Positions 17,101 to 26,394 of a stretch of 64,000 bases of DNA are shown in pieces. The DNA lies in contig NZ_QKLU01000005.1 in the NCBI RefSeq assembly GCF_003208655.1, positions 92,889-156,888 on the forward strand, read 5' to 3'. Both the position numbers and the translations under genes were made by a program. Source of the stretch: Pedobacter nutrimenti (GTDB lineage: Bacteria; Bacteroidota; Bacteroidia; Sphingobacteriales; Sphingobacteriaceae). The notes under the pieces were generated by a model, which saw nothing but the letters and a program-made list of their open reading frames with translations, was not told the origin of the DNA and ran no database searches. Numbering within the stretch: position 1 is the first letter of the stretch; every line of letters begins with the position of its first letter.

Positions 17101-18912
17101 ATGGGATATAAAAGCTTAGCAGAATGCGTTTCTGATTTAGAAAAACATGGACATCTTTTAAGGATTAAAGAAGAAGTTGATCCTTACCTGGAAATGGCGG
17201 CAATTCATTTGCGTGTATTTGAACAAGAAGGACCTGCTATACTATTTGAAAATGTTAAGGGAAGTCCATTTCCAGCAGTTTCTAATTTATTTGGTACCCT
17301 GGAGCGCTCTAAATTTATGTTCAGGGATAGCCTGGAAAAGGTACAGCAATTGGTGTCTCTGAGGTCAGATCCCATGAAAGCTTTAAAAAATCCTTTTAAA
17401 TTTGCTGGCGCAGGCCTGACTGCTTTATCCGCATTGCCCTTAAAGCAAAGCCTGTTTAAGTCGGTCTTTAGTAAAACTAGCATCAGTAGTCTTCCTCAGA
17501 TTGTAAACTGGCCAATGGATGGAGGTCCGTTTATTACCATGCCACAGGTTTATACAGAAGATCCGGACAAACCAGGTATAATGAGTGCAAATCTGGGGAT
17601 GTACAGGATACAGCTTTCGGGGAATGAGTATGTTCAGGATAAAGAAATTGGCTTACACTACCAGATCCACAGAGGGATCGGGGTTCATCAGTCCAAGGCA
17701 AATGCAAAAGGACAGCCGCTTAAAGTCAGCATATTTGTTGGCGGCCCTCCTTCACACCCACTGGCTGCGGTAATGCCTTTGCCGGAAGGACTTTCTGAAG
17801 CCACTTTCGCGGGAGCATTGGGAAACAGGCGTTTCAGGTATTTTTATGATGAAGAAGGATTTTGTATTTCTGCAGACGCAGATTTTGTGATCACTGGCAC
17901 CGTTTATCCTCATGAAAATAAACCGGAAGGCCCTTTTGGAGACCATTTGGGCTATTATAGCCTGACGCATCCTTTTCCCTTAATGAAAGTTCACCATGTG
18001 TACCATCGTAAAGATGCCATTTGGTCTTTTACAGTGGTCGGGCGACCACCTCAGGAAGATACCAGCTTCGGGGCATTAATCCATGAGATTGCCGGATCGG
18101 CGCTGCCACAGGAAATTCATGGACTAAAGGAAGTGAATGCTGTGGATGCTGCGGGGGTTCATCCTTTGCTTTTTGCAATTGGAAGTGAACGGTATACACC
18201 TTATTTAAAGGAAAGAAGACCTCAGGAAATTTTAACCATTGCCAATCATATTTTAGGCAAAAACCAGTTGAGCCTTGCCAAATATCTGTTCATTGCGGCA
18301 AAAGAGGATGATGAAAGGCTGCACACACACGATATTAATGCTTTTCTGAAACATGTCCTGGAGAGAATTGATTTGACCAGAGACCTTCATTTTTATACAC
18401 AAACTACGATTGATACCCTGGATTACAGTGGGGAAGGACTTAATTCGGGCTCCAAAGTTGTTTTTGCTGCAGCGGGACCTGTTAAAAGAAAATTAGAATC
18501 AGCGCTCCCGTCAGGATTTAATTTGCAAAATTGTTTTTCAGAGTTTCGAATGGCGATGCCCGGTGTTCTGGTGCTTTCGGGAACTGCTTACAAGAATAAA
18601 GAAAAAGCCCGGGAAGAGATCCTGCTTTTGAAAAAGGAGCTGGAAGTTCAGGATATGGAAGGCATTGTTCTGGTTGTTTGTTGTGACGATGCTGCATTTA
18701 CTGCAGAAAATATCAATAACCTGGTTTGGGTAACTTTCACCAGGAGTAATCCCGCGGCTGATATAGAGGGGGTAAATAGTTTTACCCAGGATAAACACTG
18801 GGGGTGTAAAGGGGCTTTGATTATTGATGCCAGAAAGAAACCACATCATGCACCGGAACTGATTAAAGACCAGGAGGTCGAAAGGAAAATAAACCGCTTG
18901 AAGTTAAAATAA
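17101..18912 (+). CDS. UbiD-family decarboxylase (probable menaquinone biosynthesis)
   Basis: A 603-residue UbiD-type decarboxylase, a family that uses prenylated FMN made by UbiX. The signature PEGPFGDHLGYYS at about residues 278-290 carries the acidic active-site residues. The Bacteroidota members of this length are usually assigned to menaquinone synthesis, which fits a respiratory bacterium. No ubiX or other menaquinone gene is adjacent, so the substrate is inferred from family only. Residues 95-130 hold a segment typical of this longer subgroup. A terminator follows. Confidence 0.88.
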   Translation: MGYKSLAECVSDLEKHGHLLRIKEEVDPYLEMAAIHLRVFEQEGPAILFENVKGSPFPAVSNLFGTLERSKFMFRDSLEKVQQLVSLRSDPMKALKNPFKFAGAGLTALSALPLKQSLFKSVFSKTSISSLPQIVNWPMDGGPFITMPQVYTEDPDKPGIMSANLGMYRIQLSGNEYVQDKEIGLHYQIHRGIGVHQSKANAKGQPLKVSIFVGGPPSHPLAAVMPLPEGLSEATFAGALGNRRFRYFYDEEGFCISADADFVITGTVYPHENKPEGPFGDHLGYYSLTHPFPLMKVHHVYHRKDAIWSFTVVGRPPQEDTSFGALIHEIAGSALPQEIHGLKEVNAVDAAGVHPLLFAIGSERYTPYLKERRPQEILTIANHILGKNQLSLAKYLFIAAKEDDERLHTHDINAFLKHVLERIDLTRDLHFYTQTTIDTLDYSGEGLNSGSKVVFAAAGPVKRKLESALPSGFNLQNCFSEFRMAMPGVLVLSGTAYKNKEKAREEILLLKKELEVQDMEGIVLVVCCDDAAFTAENINNLVWVTFTRSNPAADIEGVNSFTQDKHWGCKGALIIDARKKPHHAPELIKDQEVERKINRLKLK

Positions 18913-18913
18913 T

Positions 18914-18948
18914 AAAAAAGGCCCTGTTCAATAGACAGGGCCTTTTTT
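18914..18948. terminator. Bidirectional terminator between ubiD-like and FadL-like genes
   Basis: AAAAAAGGCCCTGT (18914-18927) pairs with ACAGGGCCTTTTTT (18935-18948) around a seven-base loop. It lies between converging genes. Confidence 0.88.
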
Positions 18949-18956
18949 ATTCTGGC

Positions 18957-20492
18957 TTAGAACCGCACTCCAAAAGTCAGGAAAACATTGTTTCTATCGA
19001 CTTTTGCTGTTGCAACTGGGTCTAAAGATTGGTTATTGAATGTATAAGGACTGAAAGTTTGATTGGTCTGGACTCTTTGATAAGCCAGGTCTATATAATA
19101 CTGATTGATTTTATAACCAAGACCTCCACTAAAGTATTTGGTCTGAGACAGGTTATCTTTATCATCTTTATAAGGTGTACCATTTATACCATAACCAGCT
19201 CTTATGGTGAAGGAAGGATCTATCTTGTATTCTGCTCCAACCCTGTAATTAAAGGCGTGCGTATAAAAATCCTTAACATCCATGTTATTATTATTGATCT
19301 CCTCAGGAGCGTAATAATCTGCTGCATTACTTAATTTAATACCCGCATAATTAACATAGTCCACGTCGGCAGTCAATAAAGCACTACCCCCAAGAATTAC
19401 ACTTGCACCCAATGAAGTTTTAGAAGGGTTTCTCAGGTTATACTGAAAAACATAATTATTCTGAACATTGGTATAACTTGTATTTGCAGAAGTATAACGT
19501 GTATCGAGTACCTCAGAAGTCACATCTTCCATATGCATCCAGGTAGGTGTCTGATAAGTAACCCCAATTCTAACCTCATTTATTGGTTTATAAATTAAGC
19601 CCAGACGTCCGTTTACTCCATTTCCCCGAACAGACTGACTTTGTCTATAGGATAGGGTGTAGGCATCTCCAACCTTAGGATCGGTAGGGAGTTGCTGGGG
19701 AGTGGAAGTAATTGTTCCTGACTCTGTAAATTGAGAATCATATCCATAACGGACATTGACAAAACCAATGGAAGCACCCAGGTAAAATTGATTGGAGATG
19801 TTCATAGCCCCAGCAAAATTAAATTCAGAAGTAGAACCATACCTAACCTGGTTGTAGTTCTGAAGATTGTTTTTACTGCTTGTTGCTGAAGTAAAGGTGC
19901 CTGTATTACCGGTTTCATTAATCAAAAAATTATCGTAGGCCATTTTTCTGAGTGAACCATTGGTAAACTGGGAATGGGTCTGGCCAAAATTAGTTGCATT
20001 TTCAGCGGCAAAATCACCAAAGGAGTTATTTGGGTTTTTACCTCCAAAGCTATAATTTCCTGTGAAATCATTATTCCTGTTGTAACCGATGCCCCATACA
20101 AAACTGATGACACCCTGGTTCAGATCAGCTCCTTTGGGCCGGATCACCGGGTTGTACCAGACAACACCGGCCTGATTTAAATTAAGTTTATCCTTAGAGC
20201 TTTTTGTGCCTTGGCCAAAATAATTGGCATTGGAACTCACGCTGTTAAATTCAGGTGTAAAACTGAATTCAGAACGAGTAAACATACCCAAACCAGCAGG
20301 ATTTCCTCCTATTGAGCTGATGTCTCCGCCTAAGCTGGTCTGGGCATTTCCCAATCCTTTAAAGCGTGCTGAACTTCCAAAATTAGTTTGCGAGAACCGA
20401 AGTGCATCCTGAGCATAGGTTGAAAATTGAGCATATGTTATTCCTGTACTAGCTACCATAGCTAATCCAAGTAGTGTAACGAATTTTTTCAT
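18957..20492 (-). CDS. OmpP1/FadL-family outer-membrane transport protein
   Basis: A 511-residue outer-membrane beta-barrel protein with a signal peptide (residues 1-21, ending TYAQ). The N-terminal segment SSARFKGLGNAQTSLGGD followed by GGNPAGLGMF is the hatch region typical of the FadL/TodX family, which lets hydrophobic molecules such as fatty acids pass. The C-terminus ends in aromatic residues (FLTFGVRF), as expected for insertion by BamA. The Gly/Tyr-rich lipoprotein gene lies 23 bases upstream on the same strand, so the two probably form a unit. Confidence 0.93.
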   Translation of the reverse strand: MKKFVTLLGLAMVASTGITYAQFSTYAQDALRFSQTNFGSSARFKGLGNAQTSLGGDISSIGGNPAGLGMFTRSEFSFTPEFNSVSSNANYFGQGTKSSKDKLNLNQAGVVWYNPVIRPKGADLNQGVISFVWGIGYNRNNDFTGNYSFGGKNPNNSFGDFAAENATNFGQTHSQFTNGSLRKMAYDNFLINETGNTGTFTSATSSKNNLQNYNQVRYGSTSEFNFAGAMNISNQFYLGASIGFVNVRYGYDSQFTESGTITSTPQQLPTDPKVGDAYTLSYRQSQSVRGNGVNGRLGLIYKPINEVRIGVTYQTPTWMHMEDVTSEVLDTRYTSANTSYTNVQNNYVFQYNLRNPSKTSLGASVILGGSALLTADVDYVNYAGIKLSNAADYYAPEEINNNNMDVKDFYTHAFNYRVGAEYKIDPSFTIRAGYGINGTPYKDDKDNLSQTKYFSGGLGYKINQYYIDLAYQRVQTNQTFSPYTFNNQSLDPVATAKVDRNNVFLTFGVRF

Positions 20493-20515
20493 CTTTTAAT
20501 TCTTGACCTTAAATT

Positions 20516-21388
20516 TTAATTTCTACCACCGCTTCTTTGACTTCTGCCGCCACCGCCGCCGCCGCCACCATTGTTAGAAGGAGGAGGAGTATAACTTGGT
20601 CTTTCGGATCTGGTTGGAGGATTATAACTCTCTGTACGACCACGTTGGTTTACATAAGGGTTTGAACCTCTGTTGCCCTGGTTATAATTTCCCATATTTG
20701 GGTTTGATCTTTCTGATCTGCTCCTGTCGGAGGAAATGATGCCATTGGTTGTCCTTATTGCACCTCTTCCGGTATACCCATTAAATGAACCGGAGGGATA
20801 ACCTCTTTCACCACTTCTGTTCGGTCTTGGCCCATAGGTAGTTGTTCCAGGAAGTCTGTAAGATGGATAATATCCACCTCCCCAGCCACCGCCCCACCAG
20901 CCACCTCCCCAGAGGCCTCCGCCCCAGTAAGGATTATATGCCCAGTAAGGAGAATAGATTCCCCAGCCACCATAATAAGGGTTCCAGTAATTTCCAAAAT
21001 AGGAATTACCCCATCCCCATCCAAAGCCCAGTCCTACAGACCAGCCTGAGCCAAGGCCCCATCCTGAATTGTAGCCATAATAACCATCATAATAATAAGG
21101 GTCATAATAGCCTCTGAACGGACTTCCATAATAAAAACGGTTGATGCGGGAACTATAATCCATATCGTAATAAGGATCACTTGTTCCATAGTCATCTCCT
21201 GAACGTGAATCGTCCCTGTATTGGGAGGCTTGACTTGGTTGTGGTTGTACGTACTCCTGAGCTTGTGCAACGGAGTTGTAAACATCATCATTGTGGCTGC
21301 CCTGTTGGGCTAACCTGGGGGCTGAACAGGAGGCAATGACCACCGTCGCTGCAGCCAGCAAACCGGTTAATAATCGTATAGGTTTCAT
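20516..21388 (-). CDS. Gly/Tyr/Trp-rich lipoprotein, function unknown
   Basis: I do not recognise a functional family. The 290-residue product has a lipobox (VIASC, Cys21), an Asp/Ser/Tyr-rich stretch (about 50-85), then about 100 residues made mainly of Gly, Tyr and Trp (clusters such as GGGWWGGGWGGGYY around 155-170). A Ser/Arg/Asn/Pro-rich tail ends in a poly-Gly stretch. No globular domain is evident. It would be anchored at the envelope, and the aromatic-glycine composition suggests a flexible or self-associating region. Its partner may be the FadL-like porin 23 bases downstream. Confidence 0.82.
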   Translation of the reverse strand: MKPIRLLTGLLAAATVVIASCSAPRLAQQGSHNDDVYNSVAQAQEYVQPQPSQASQYRDDSRSGDDYGTSDPYYDMDYSSRINRFYYGSPFRGYYDPYYYDGYYGYNSGWGLGSGWSVGLGFGWGWGNSYFGNYWNPYYGGWGIYSPYWAYNPYWGGGLWGGGWWGGGWGGGYYPSYRLPGTTTYGPRPNRSGERGYPSGSFNGYTGRGAIRTTNGIISSDRSRSERSNPNMGNYNQGNRGSNPYVNQRGRTESYNPPTRSERPSYTPPPSNNGGGGGGGGRSQRSGGRN

Positions 21389-21437
21389 CGTATGTTAATT
21401 GTTTGTGTGTGTTACAATTTTTATAGGTATAAATTTA

Positions 21438-21445
21438 TAAATTTG
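21438..21445 (+). promoter_or_regulatory. Candidate -7 promoter box of proS
   Basis: TAAATTTG matches TAnnTTTG exactly. Its position would start transcription near 21452, which excludes the GTG at 21445 as the translation start and supports ATG 21493. The -33 region is poor. Confidence 0.42.
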
Positions 21446-21492
21446 TGACCTACGATACAAGTTATTTAACACAAAAAACGTTCCATTCAGCT

Positions 21493-22965
21493 ATGAGCAA
21501 AGGTATTACAAGCAAAAAAGAAGATTATTCCCAGTGGTATAACGACATTGTTATAAAAGCAGATCTGGCAGATCACTCAGATGTAAGGGGTTGTATGGTC
21601 ATAAAGCCATATGGTTACTCCATTTGGGAGAAAATGCAGTCTGTACTGGATCAAAAATTCAAAGATACAGGACACAGTAATGCCTATTTTCCGTTATTCA
21701 TACCAAAGTCATATTTTTCTAAGGAAGCTTCCCATGTTGAAGGTTTTGCTACAGAGTGTGCCGTAGTGACGCATTATCGTCTTAAAAATGATGGTGCAGG
21801 AAACATTATTGTAGACGAAACAGCAAAACTGGAAGAAGAGCTTATCGTCAGGCCTACTTCTGAAACCATTATATGGAACACTTATAAAGGTTGGATACAA
21901 TCTTACCGGGATCTGCCTTTGCTGATCAACCAATGGGCCAATGTGGTCCGCTGGGAAATGCGCACCCGACTTTTTCTAAGAACTGCAGAATTTTTATGGC
22001 AGGAAGGACATACGGCCCATTCTACTTCTCAGGAAGCGATTGAAGAAACAGAACGTATGCTGGATGTATATGCAGATTTTGCAGAGAACTGGATGGCCCT
22101 TCCGGTTGTAAAAGGCCGTAAAACAGCTAACGAACGTTTTGCAGGTGCACTGGATACGTATTGCATTGAAGCATTGATGCAGGACGGAAAAGCTTTACAG
22201 GCAGGTACTTCTCATTTTCTGGGACAGAACTTTGCCAAGGCATTTGACGTGAAATTTACAAATAAAGAAGGTAAAATAGAGCACGTCTGGGCCACCTCCT
22301 GGGGAGTATCCACACGCCTGATCGGAGCATTGATTATGGCGCATAGTGATGATGCTGGCCTTGTTCTGCCTCCAAAACTGGCGCCAATACAGGTGGTTAT
22401 TGTACCAATTTACAAAGGAGAGGACGATCTGAAAAACATCAGCAATTTTGTGGATGAACTGATTCCTAAGTTAAAAGCGCAAGGCATTTCTGTGAAATAT
22501 GATGACAGGGATACACAACGCCCCGGATTCAAATTTGCAGAATATGAATTGAAAGGGGTTCCTGTGAGAGTGGCTATAGGCGGAAGAGATATGGAGAATG
22601 GCACAGTTGAAATTGCAAGAAGGGATACTAAAGAAAAACAAACAGTTGAACAGCAAGGACTTGATGTTTATATTGGACAGTTACTGGAAGAAATACAGGA
22701 AAACATTTATAAAAAGGCAAAGGATTACAGGGAAGAGCATATTACAGAAGCCAATTCTTATGAAGAGTTTAAGACACTTTTAGATACCAAGGCGGGTTTT
22801 ATTGCTGCGCACTGGGATGGAACACCTGAAACGGAACAAAAAATTAAGGAAGAGACCAAGGCAACCATCAGGTGCATTCCTTTGGACAATAAGCTGGAAG
22901 AAGGAGTTTGTATTTATTCAGGTAAACCTTCTATCCAGAGAGTACTTTTTGCACGGGCCTATTAA
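21493..22965 (+). CDS. proS: Prolyl-tRNA synthetase (short, archaeal/eukaryotic-like type)
   Basis: Charges tRNA-Pro with proline. It has 490 residues from ATG 21493. The family start is [16 protein letters not shown]; the frame is open upstream to a GTG at 21445, but that part is not conserved. Class II motif 2 lies in [19 protein letters not shown], and the proline-binding segment is in [10 protein letters not shown]. The anticodon-binding domain starts near residue 285. The bacterial editing (INS) insertion is absent, as is normal for this type. It is divergent from the Gly-rich lipoprotein. Confidence 0.96.
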   Translation: MSKGITSKKEDYSQWYNDIVIKADLADHSDVRGCMVIKPYGYSIWEKMQSVLDQKFKDTGHSNAYFPLFIPKSYFSKEASHVEGFATECAVVTHYRLKNDGAGNIIVDETAKLEEELIVRPTSETIIWNTYKGWIQSYRDLPLLINQWANVVRWEMRTRLFLRTAEFLWQEGHTAHSTSQEAIEETERMLDVYADFAENWMALPVVKGRKTANERFAGALDTYCIEALMQDGKALQAGTSHFLGQNFAKAFDVKFTNKEGKIEHVWATSWGVSTRLIGALIMAHSDDAGLVLPPKLAPIQVVIVPIYKGEDDLKNISNFVDELIPKLKAQGISVKYDDRDTQRPGFKFAEYELKGVPVRVAIGGRDMENGTVEIARRDTKEKQTVEQQGLDVYIGQLLEEIQENIYKKAKDYREEHITEANSYEEFKTLLDTKAGFIAAHWDGTPETEQKIKEETKATIRCIPLDNKLEEGVCIYSGKPSIQRVLFARAY

Positions 22966-23010
22966 TCAAACTTAAACGGGTTTTAATCTGTTTGTTATAA
23001 AAAGAGTAAA

Positions 23011-24150
23011 ATGAAATTTGCAACAAAAGCTATACATGCTGGCCAGGAGCCGGATCCAAGTACCGGGGCAGTAATGACCCCGATTTATCAGACCTCTACT
23101 TATTGGCAAAAATCGCCAGGTGATCATCAGGGATTTGAGTATTCAAGAGGAACCAACCCAACCAGAAAAGCGCTTGAAGCTTGTCTGGCTGCGCTGGAAA
23201 ATGCGAAATATGGTCTTGCCTTTTCTAGTGGAATGGGGGCTACAGATACGGTTTTGAAATTGCTGAAACCCGGTGATGAGGTGATTACTGGTAATGACTT
23301 ATATGGCGGCTCTTACCGGATATTTACAAAGGTGTATGAAAAATACGGTATTAAATTCCATTTCCTTGATTTGTCGAAACCAGAAAATATTCTGCCGCAT
23401 TTAACAGATAAAACCAAATTGATCTGGATTGAAACACCAACCAATCCAACAATGCAAATTATTGATATCCAAGGGGTCTCTAAAATTGCCAAAGCACATG
23501 GGCTGATCCTTGCCGTTGACAATACTTTTGCTTCTCCTTACCTGCAAAACCCAATGGATTTGGGTGCAGATATCGTCATGCACTCCGTTACTAAATATAT
23601 AGGTGGTCACTCTGATGTGGTTATGGGGGCGCTGGTGGTCAACGATGACCAGTTGTATAAAGACCTTTGGTTTATCTATAACGCTTGTGGGGCAACACCT
23701 GGACCACAAGACTCGTTCCTGGTATTGAGGGGGATTAAAACGTTGCACCTGAGAATGAAGGCACATTGTGAAAATGGCGAGAAGGTTGCACATTATCTGA
23801 AAAATCATCCAAGAATTGACAAGATTTACTGGCCTGGTTTTGAGGATCATCCCAACCATGATGTTGCCAAAAAACAAATGCGTGGTTTTGGAGGGATGGT
23901 ATCCATTACTTTAAAGGGGGCAGATCTTGCGGAAACTTTTAAGGTAGCTTCTTCATTTAAGGTTTTTGCCCTGGCAGAATCTTTGGGTGGCGTAGAGTCC
24001 CTGATCAATCATCCAACCACGATGACCCATGGTTCTATTCCAAAAGAAGAAAGGGAAAAGGTTGGTGTAACTGATAACCTGCTTCGTTTAAGTGTTGGTG
24101 TGGAAGATATAGATGATCTGCTGGCGGATCTGGAACAAGCACTTAAATAG
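23011..24150 (+). CDS. metB: Cystathionine gamma-synthase/gamma-lyase family PLP enzyme
   Basis: A 379-residue enzyme of the Cys/Met metabolism PLP family. The PLP-binding lysine is Lys195 in SVTKYIGGHSDV. The start KFATKAIHAGQEPDPSTGAV and the YSRGTNPTR substrate/PLP contact are typical. Cystathionine gamma-synthase and gamma-lyase cannot be separated reliably by eye, so the symbol is provisional; the reaction joins or splits cystathionine in transsulfuration. The next gene starts six bases after the stop, so co-transcription is likely. Confidence 0.9.
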   Translation: MKFATKAIHAGQEPDPSTGAVMTPIYQTSTYWQKSPGDHQGFEYSRGTNPTRKALEACLAALENAKYGLAFSSGMGATDTVLKLLKPGDEVITGNDLYGGSYRIFTKVYEKYGIKFHFLDLSKPENILPHLTDKTKLIWIETPTNPTMQIIDIQGVSKIAKAHGLILAVDNTFASPYLQNPMDLGADIVMHSVTKYIGGHSDVVMGALVVNDDQLYKDLWFIYNACGATPGPQDSFLVLRGIKTLHLRMKAHCENGEKVAHYLKNHPRIDKIYWPGFEDHPNHDVAKKQMRGFGGMVSITLKGADLAETFKVASSFKVFALAESLGGVESLINHPTTMTHGSIPKEEREKVGVTDNLLRLSVGVEDIDDLLADLEQALK

Positions 24151-24156
24151 AAGGTC

Positions 24157-25020
24157 TTGGAATTTTTAGAACTCAAGGATTTTTTGGAGGTTAAGGCTGC
24201 ACAATATAACCAGCCTGGTTTTATTCAAAATGATCCCATTTGTATACCCCACAGGTATCAAAAAAAACAGGATATTGAAATTGCCGCATTTTTTGCGGCA
24301 ATTTTAGCTTGGGGCCAACGTAAAACCATTATCAGTAAATGTACAGAGCTGTTGGAAAGAATGGACAATGAACCTTACCAGTTTATGACAGGCCATTCAG
24401 AACCGGACCTTAAAGCCTTACTGGGCTTTAAGCACCGTACCTTTAATGATACCGACCTGCTTTACTTTGCAGCATTTTTTAAAAACCATTATCAAAGATC
24501 GGACAGTCTGGAAACTGCATTTTTGCCTTTTGAATCCCCGTTCAGAGCCGAATTTCTGGAAGAGGGACAAGAGGCTGAAGATGCAACTGTTTATACCTCT
24601 GCCGCCTGTATGCTGTCCGCATTAAAAAAGAACCCTTTGGATCTGGAATCCGCTCTGAATCATTTCAGGCGTTATTTTTTTAGCCTGCCCGATTTTCCGC
24701 GCAGGACCATTAAGCATATTTCCTCTCCTCTACAGAAATCGACCTGTAAGCGGTTGAACATGTTTTTACGCTGGATGGTCAGAAAAGACAATATGGGGGT
24801 TGATTTTGGAATTTGGAACATCATTCAGCCTAAAGACTTGATTTGCCCCTGTGATGTTCATGTAGACAGGGTTGCCAGGAGATTGGGACTGATTTCCAGA
24901 AAACAAACAGACTGGCAGACGGCAAAAGAATTGACCGCCGAACTAAAACATTTTGATCCTTTGGATCCGGTTAAATATGATTTTGCTTTATTCGGGCTTG
25001 GGGTTGAAGAAAAATTTTAA
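24157..25020 (+). CDS. TIGR02757 family protein (HhH-GPD-like)
   Basis: A 287-residue protein of the TIGR02757 family of Bacteroidota. The start is TTG 24157, the only suitable start before the conserved LEVKAAQYNQPGFIQNDPI region. The segment CPCDVHVDRVARRLGL (about 229-244) resembles the helix-hairpin-helix-GPD part of endonuclease III-like glycosylases, and FDPLDPVKYDFALFGLG follows. The biochemical role is not established to my knowledge. It follows the metB-like gene by six bases. Confidence 0.86.
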   Translation: MEFLELKDFLEVKAAQYNQPGFIQNDPICIPHRYQKKQDIEIAAFFAAILAWGQRKTIISKCTELLERMDNEPYQFMTGHSEPDLKALLGFKHRTFNDTDLLYFAAFFKNHYQRSDSLETAFLPFESPFRAEFLEEGQEAEDATVYTSAACMLSALKKNPLDLESALNHFRRYFFSLPDFPRRTIKHISSPLQKSTCKRLNMFLRWMVRKDNMGVDFGIWNIIQPKDLICPCDVHVDRVARRLGLISRKQTDWQTAKELTAELKHFDPLDPVKYDFALFGLGVEEKF

Positions 25021-25034
25021 TTTTTTTATGTTTT

Positions 25035-25541
25035 ATGATCACATTTAAAGCTGAAATAGAAAAATTTAATGAAATGGGGGAGAAGACGGGCTGGAGTTAT
25101 GTCTTTATTCCCCAGGCCATAGCAGCAGAACTGAAACCTGGTTGTAGAAAAAGTTTCAGATTGAAAGGGAAAATAGATGATTTGCCCATTGTAGGTATGG
25201 CTACTGTACCTATGGGAGAAGGCGATTTCATCATTGCGCTAAAAGCCAGTTTGCGTAAACAGCTTAAAAAGGAAGCTGGTGCCCTGGTCACCCTGGTTAT
25301 TGAGGAGGATACAACCTTTAAAATTGAAATCCCTGAGGACTTGGAACTTTGTCTTTCCGATGAAGAGGCCTTGATGGAACGTTTTTTAAAACTGCCCAAA
25401 TCTCATCAGAATTGGTACATCAACTGGCTGAATTCAGCAAAGACAGAAGCAACCAGAACGAAAAGACTGGTAAAAATCGTTTCTGCCATGGACCGTAGCC
25501 TAAGCTTTGGGGAAATGATGAGAGAGGGAAAGGAAAAATAG
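25035..25541 (+). CDS. DUF1905 plus YdeI/OmdA-domain protein
   Basis: A 168-residue cytosolic protein with two small domains. A DUF1905 barrel-like domain occupies about residues 1-85 (ending near GALVTLVIEED). A C-terminal OmdA/YdeI helical domain follows (about 105-165, with SHQNWYINWLNSAKTEATRTKRL). Members have been annotated as bacteriocin-protection proteins, but the mechanism is unclear. It lies 14 bases after the TIGR02757 gene and may share its transcript. It converges on the glycosyltransferase gene with five bases between them. Confidence 0.86.
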   Translation: MITFKAEIEKFNEMGEKTGWSYVFIPQAIAAELKPGCRKSFRLKGKIDDLPIVGMATVPMGEGDFIIALKASLRKQLKKEAGALVTLVIEEDTTFKIEIPEDLELCLSDEEALMERFLKLPKSHQNWYINWLNSAKTEATRTKRLVKIVSAMDRSLSFGEMMREGKEK

Positions 25542-25546
25542 AAAAT

Positions 25547-26278
25547 TTAGGCTTTTCTGGAATAATTTCTGAACCAGCTGCTGATTTTCATTTGAATAAC
25601 CCCAATAAAAGCTTCTCTGAATATCCGCGTGCTCATTTTGGAAACACCTTCAGTTCTGTCGGTGAAAATAATGGGTACTTCCACCACCTTAAACCCATAT
25701 TTAATGGCTGTGAACTTCATTTCAATCTGAAAAGCATAGCCAACAAATCTGATCTTATCCAGAGGAATGGTTTCCAGAACTATTCTTTTGTAGCATTTGA
25801 ACCCTGCGGTAGCATCCTGAATACTGATCCGGGTAATGAAGCGTACATACATAGAGGCAAAATAAGACATGAGCACTCTGTTCATAGGCCAGTTGACCAC
25901 ATTAACACCCCGTACATACCTGGAACCTATGGCTACATCGGCGCCTTTTACACAAGCTTCCCTTAACCTGACCAGGTCCTCCGGATTATGGGAAAAGTCT
26001 GCATCCATTTCAAATATATATTGATAAGGGTGTTTTAAGGCCCATCTGAAACCATGAATGTAGGCGGTGCCGAGCCCTAATTTTCCCGTTCTTTGCTCCA
26101 GGTGAAGCGCTGGATATTCCTGTTGAAGATTTTTTACAATTTCAGCCGTCCCGTCTGGAGAACCATCATCTATAATTAGTATTTCAAAAAAGTGGCTCAG
26201 GGAAAAAACCTTTCTAATGATCTTTTCAATATTCTCTTTCTCGTTATAGGTTGGAATAATAACTAAACTGTCTGACAC
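25547..26278 (-). CDS. Polyprenol monophosphomannose synthase-type glycosyltransferase (GT2)
   Basis: A 243-residue GT-A glycosyltransferase of the dolichol-phosphate mannose synthase type, which loads mannose (or a related sugar) onto a polyprenyl phosphate at the inner face of the membrane. The nucleotide-binding DDGSPDGTA is at 37-45, and the metal-binding MDADFSHNPEDL starts at 91. It has no C-terminal membrane helices, so it is the soluble form. The start is GTG at 26276-26278. It may supply the integral-membrane glycosyltransferase at 32564 (inference). Confidence 0.92.
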   Translation of the reverse strand: MSDSLVIIPTYNEKENIEKIIRKVFSLSHFFEILIIDDGSPDGTAEIVKNLQQEYPALHLEQRTGKLGLGTAYIHGFRWALKHPYQYIFEMDADFSHNPEDLVRLREACVKGADVAIGSRYVRGVNVVNWPMNRVLMSYFASMYVRFITRISIQDATAGFKCYKRIVLETIPLDKIRFVGYAFQIEMKFTAIKYGFKVVEVPIIFTDRTEGVSKMSTRIFREAFIGVIQMKISSWFRNYSRKA

Positions 26279-26341
26279 TTTTTATCGATGGTTTTAAGAT
26301 ATGACTGTATATTTCGCCGAAATTAAACATTAAAAATGAAA

Positions 26342-26371
26342 AACCCTGTAAACGTCGGGGTTTACAGGGTT
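26342..26371 (-). terminator. Terminator after the first peptide transporter
   Basis: AACCCTGTAAAC and GTTTACAGGGTT form a perfect 12-bp stem with a six-base loop. On the minus strand it ends in a T-rich run. It lies 24 bases past the transporter stop. Confidence 0.85.
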
Positions 26372-26394
26372 AAAATATGTTAAATACTGAAGGC

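Noticed and set aside
21445..21492. GTG start for proS
   Set aside because: It overlaps a TAnnTTTG promoter box and adds 16 unconserved residues before MSKGITS.
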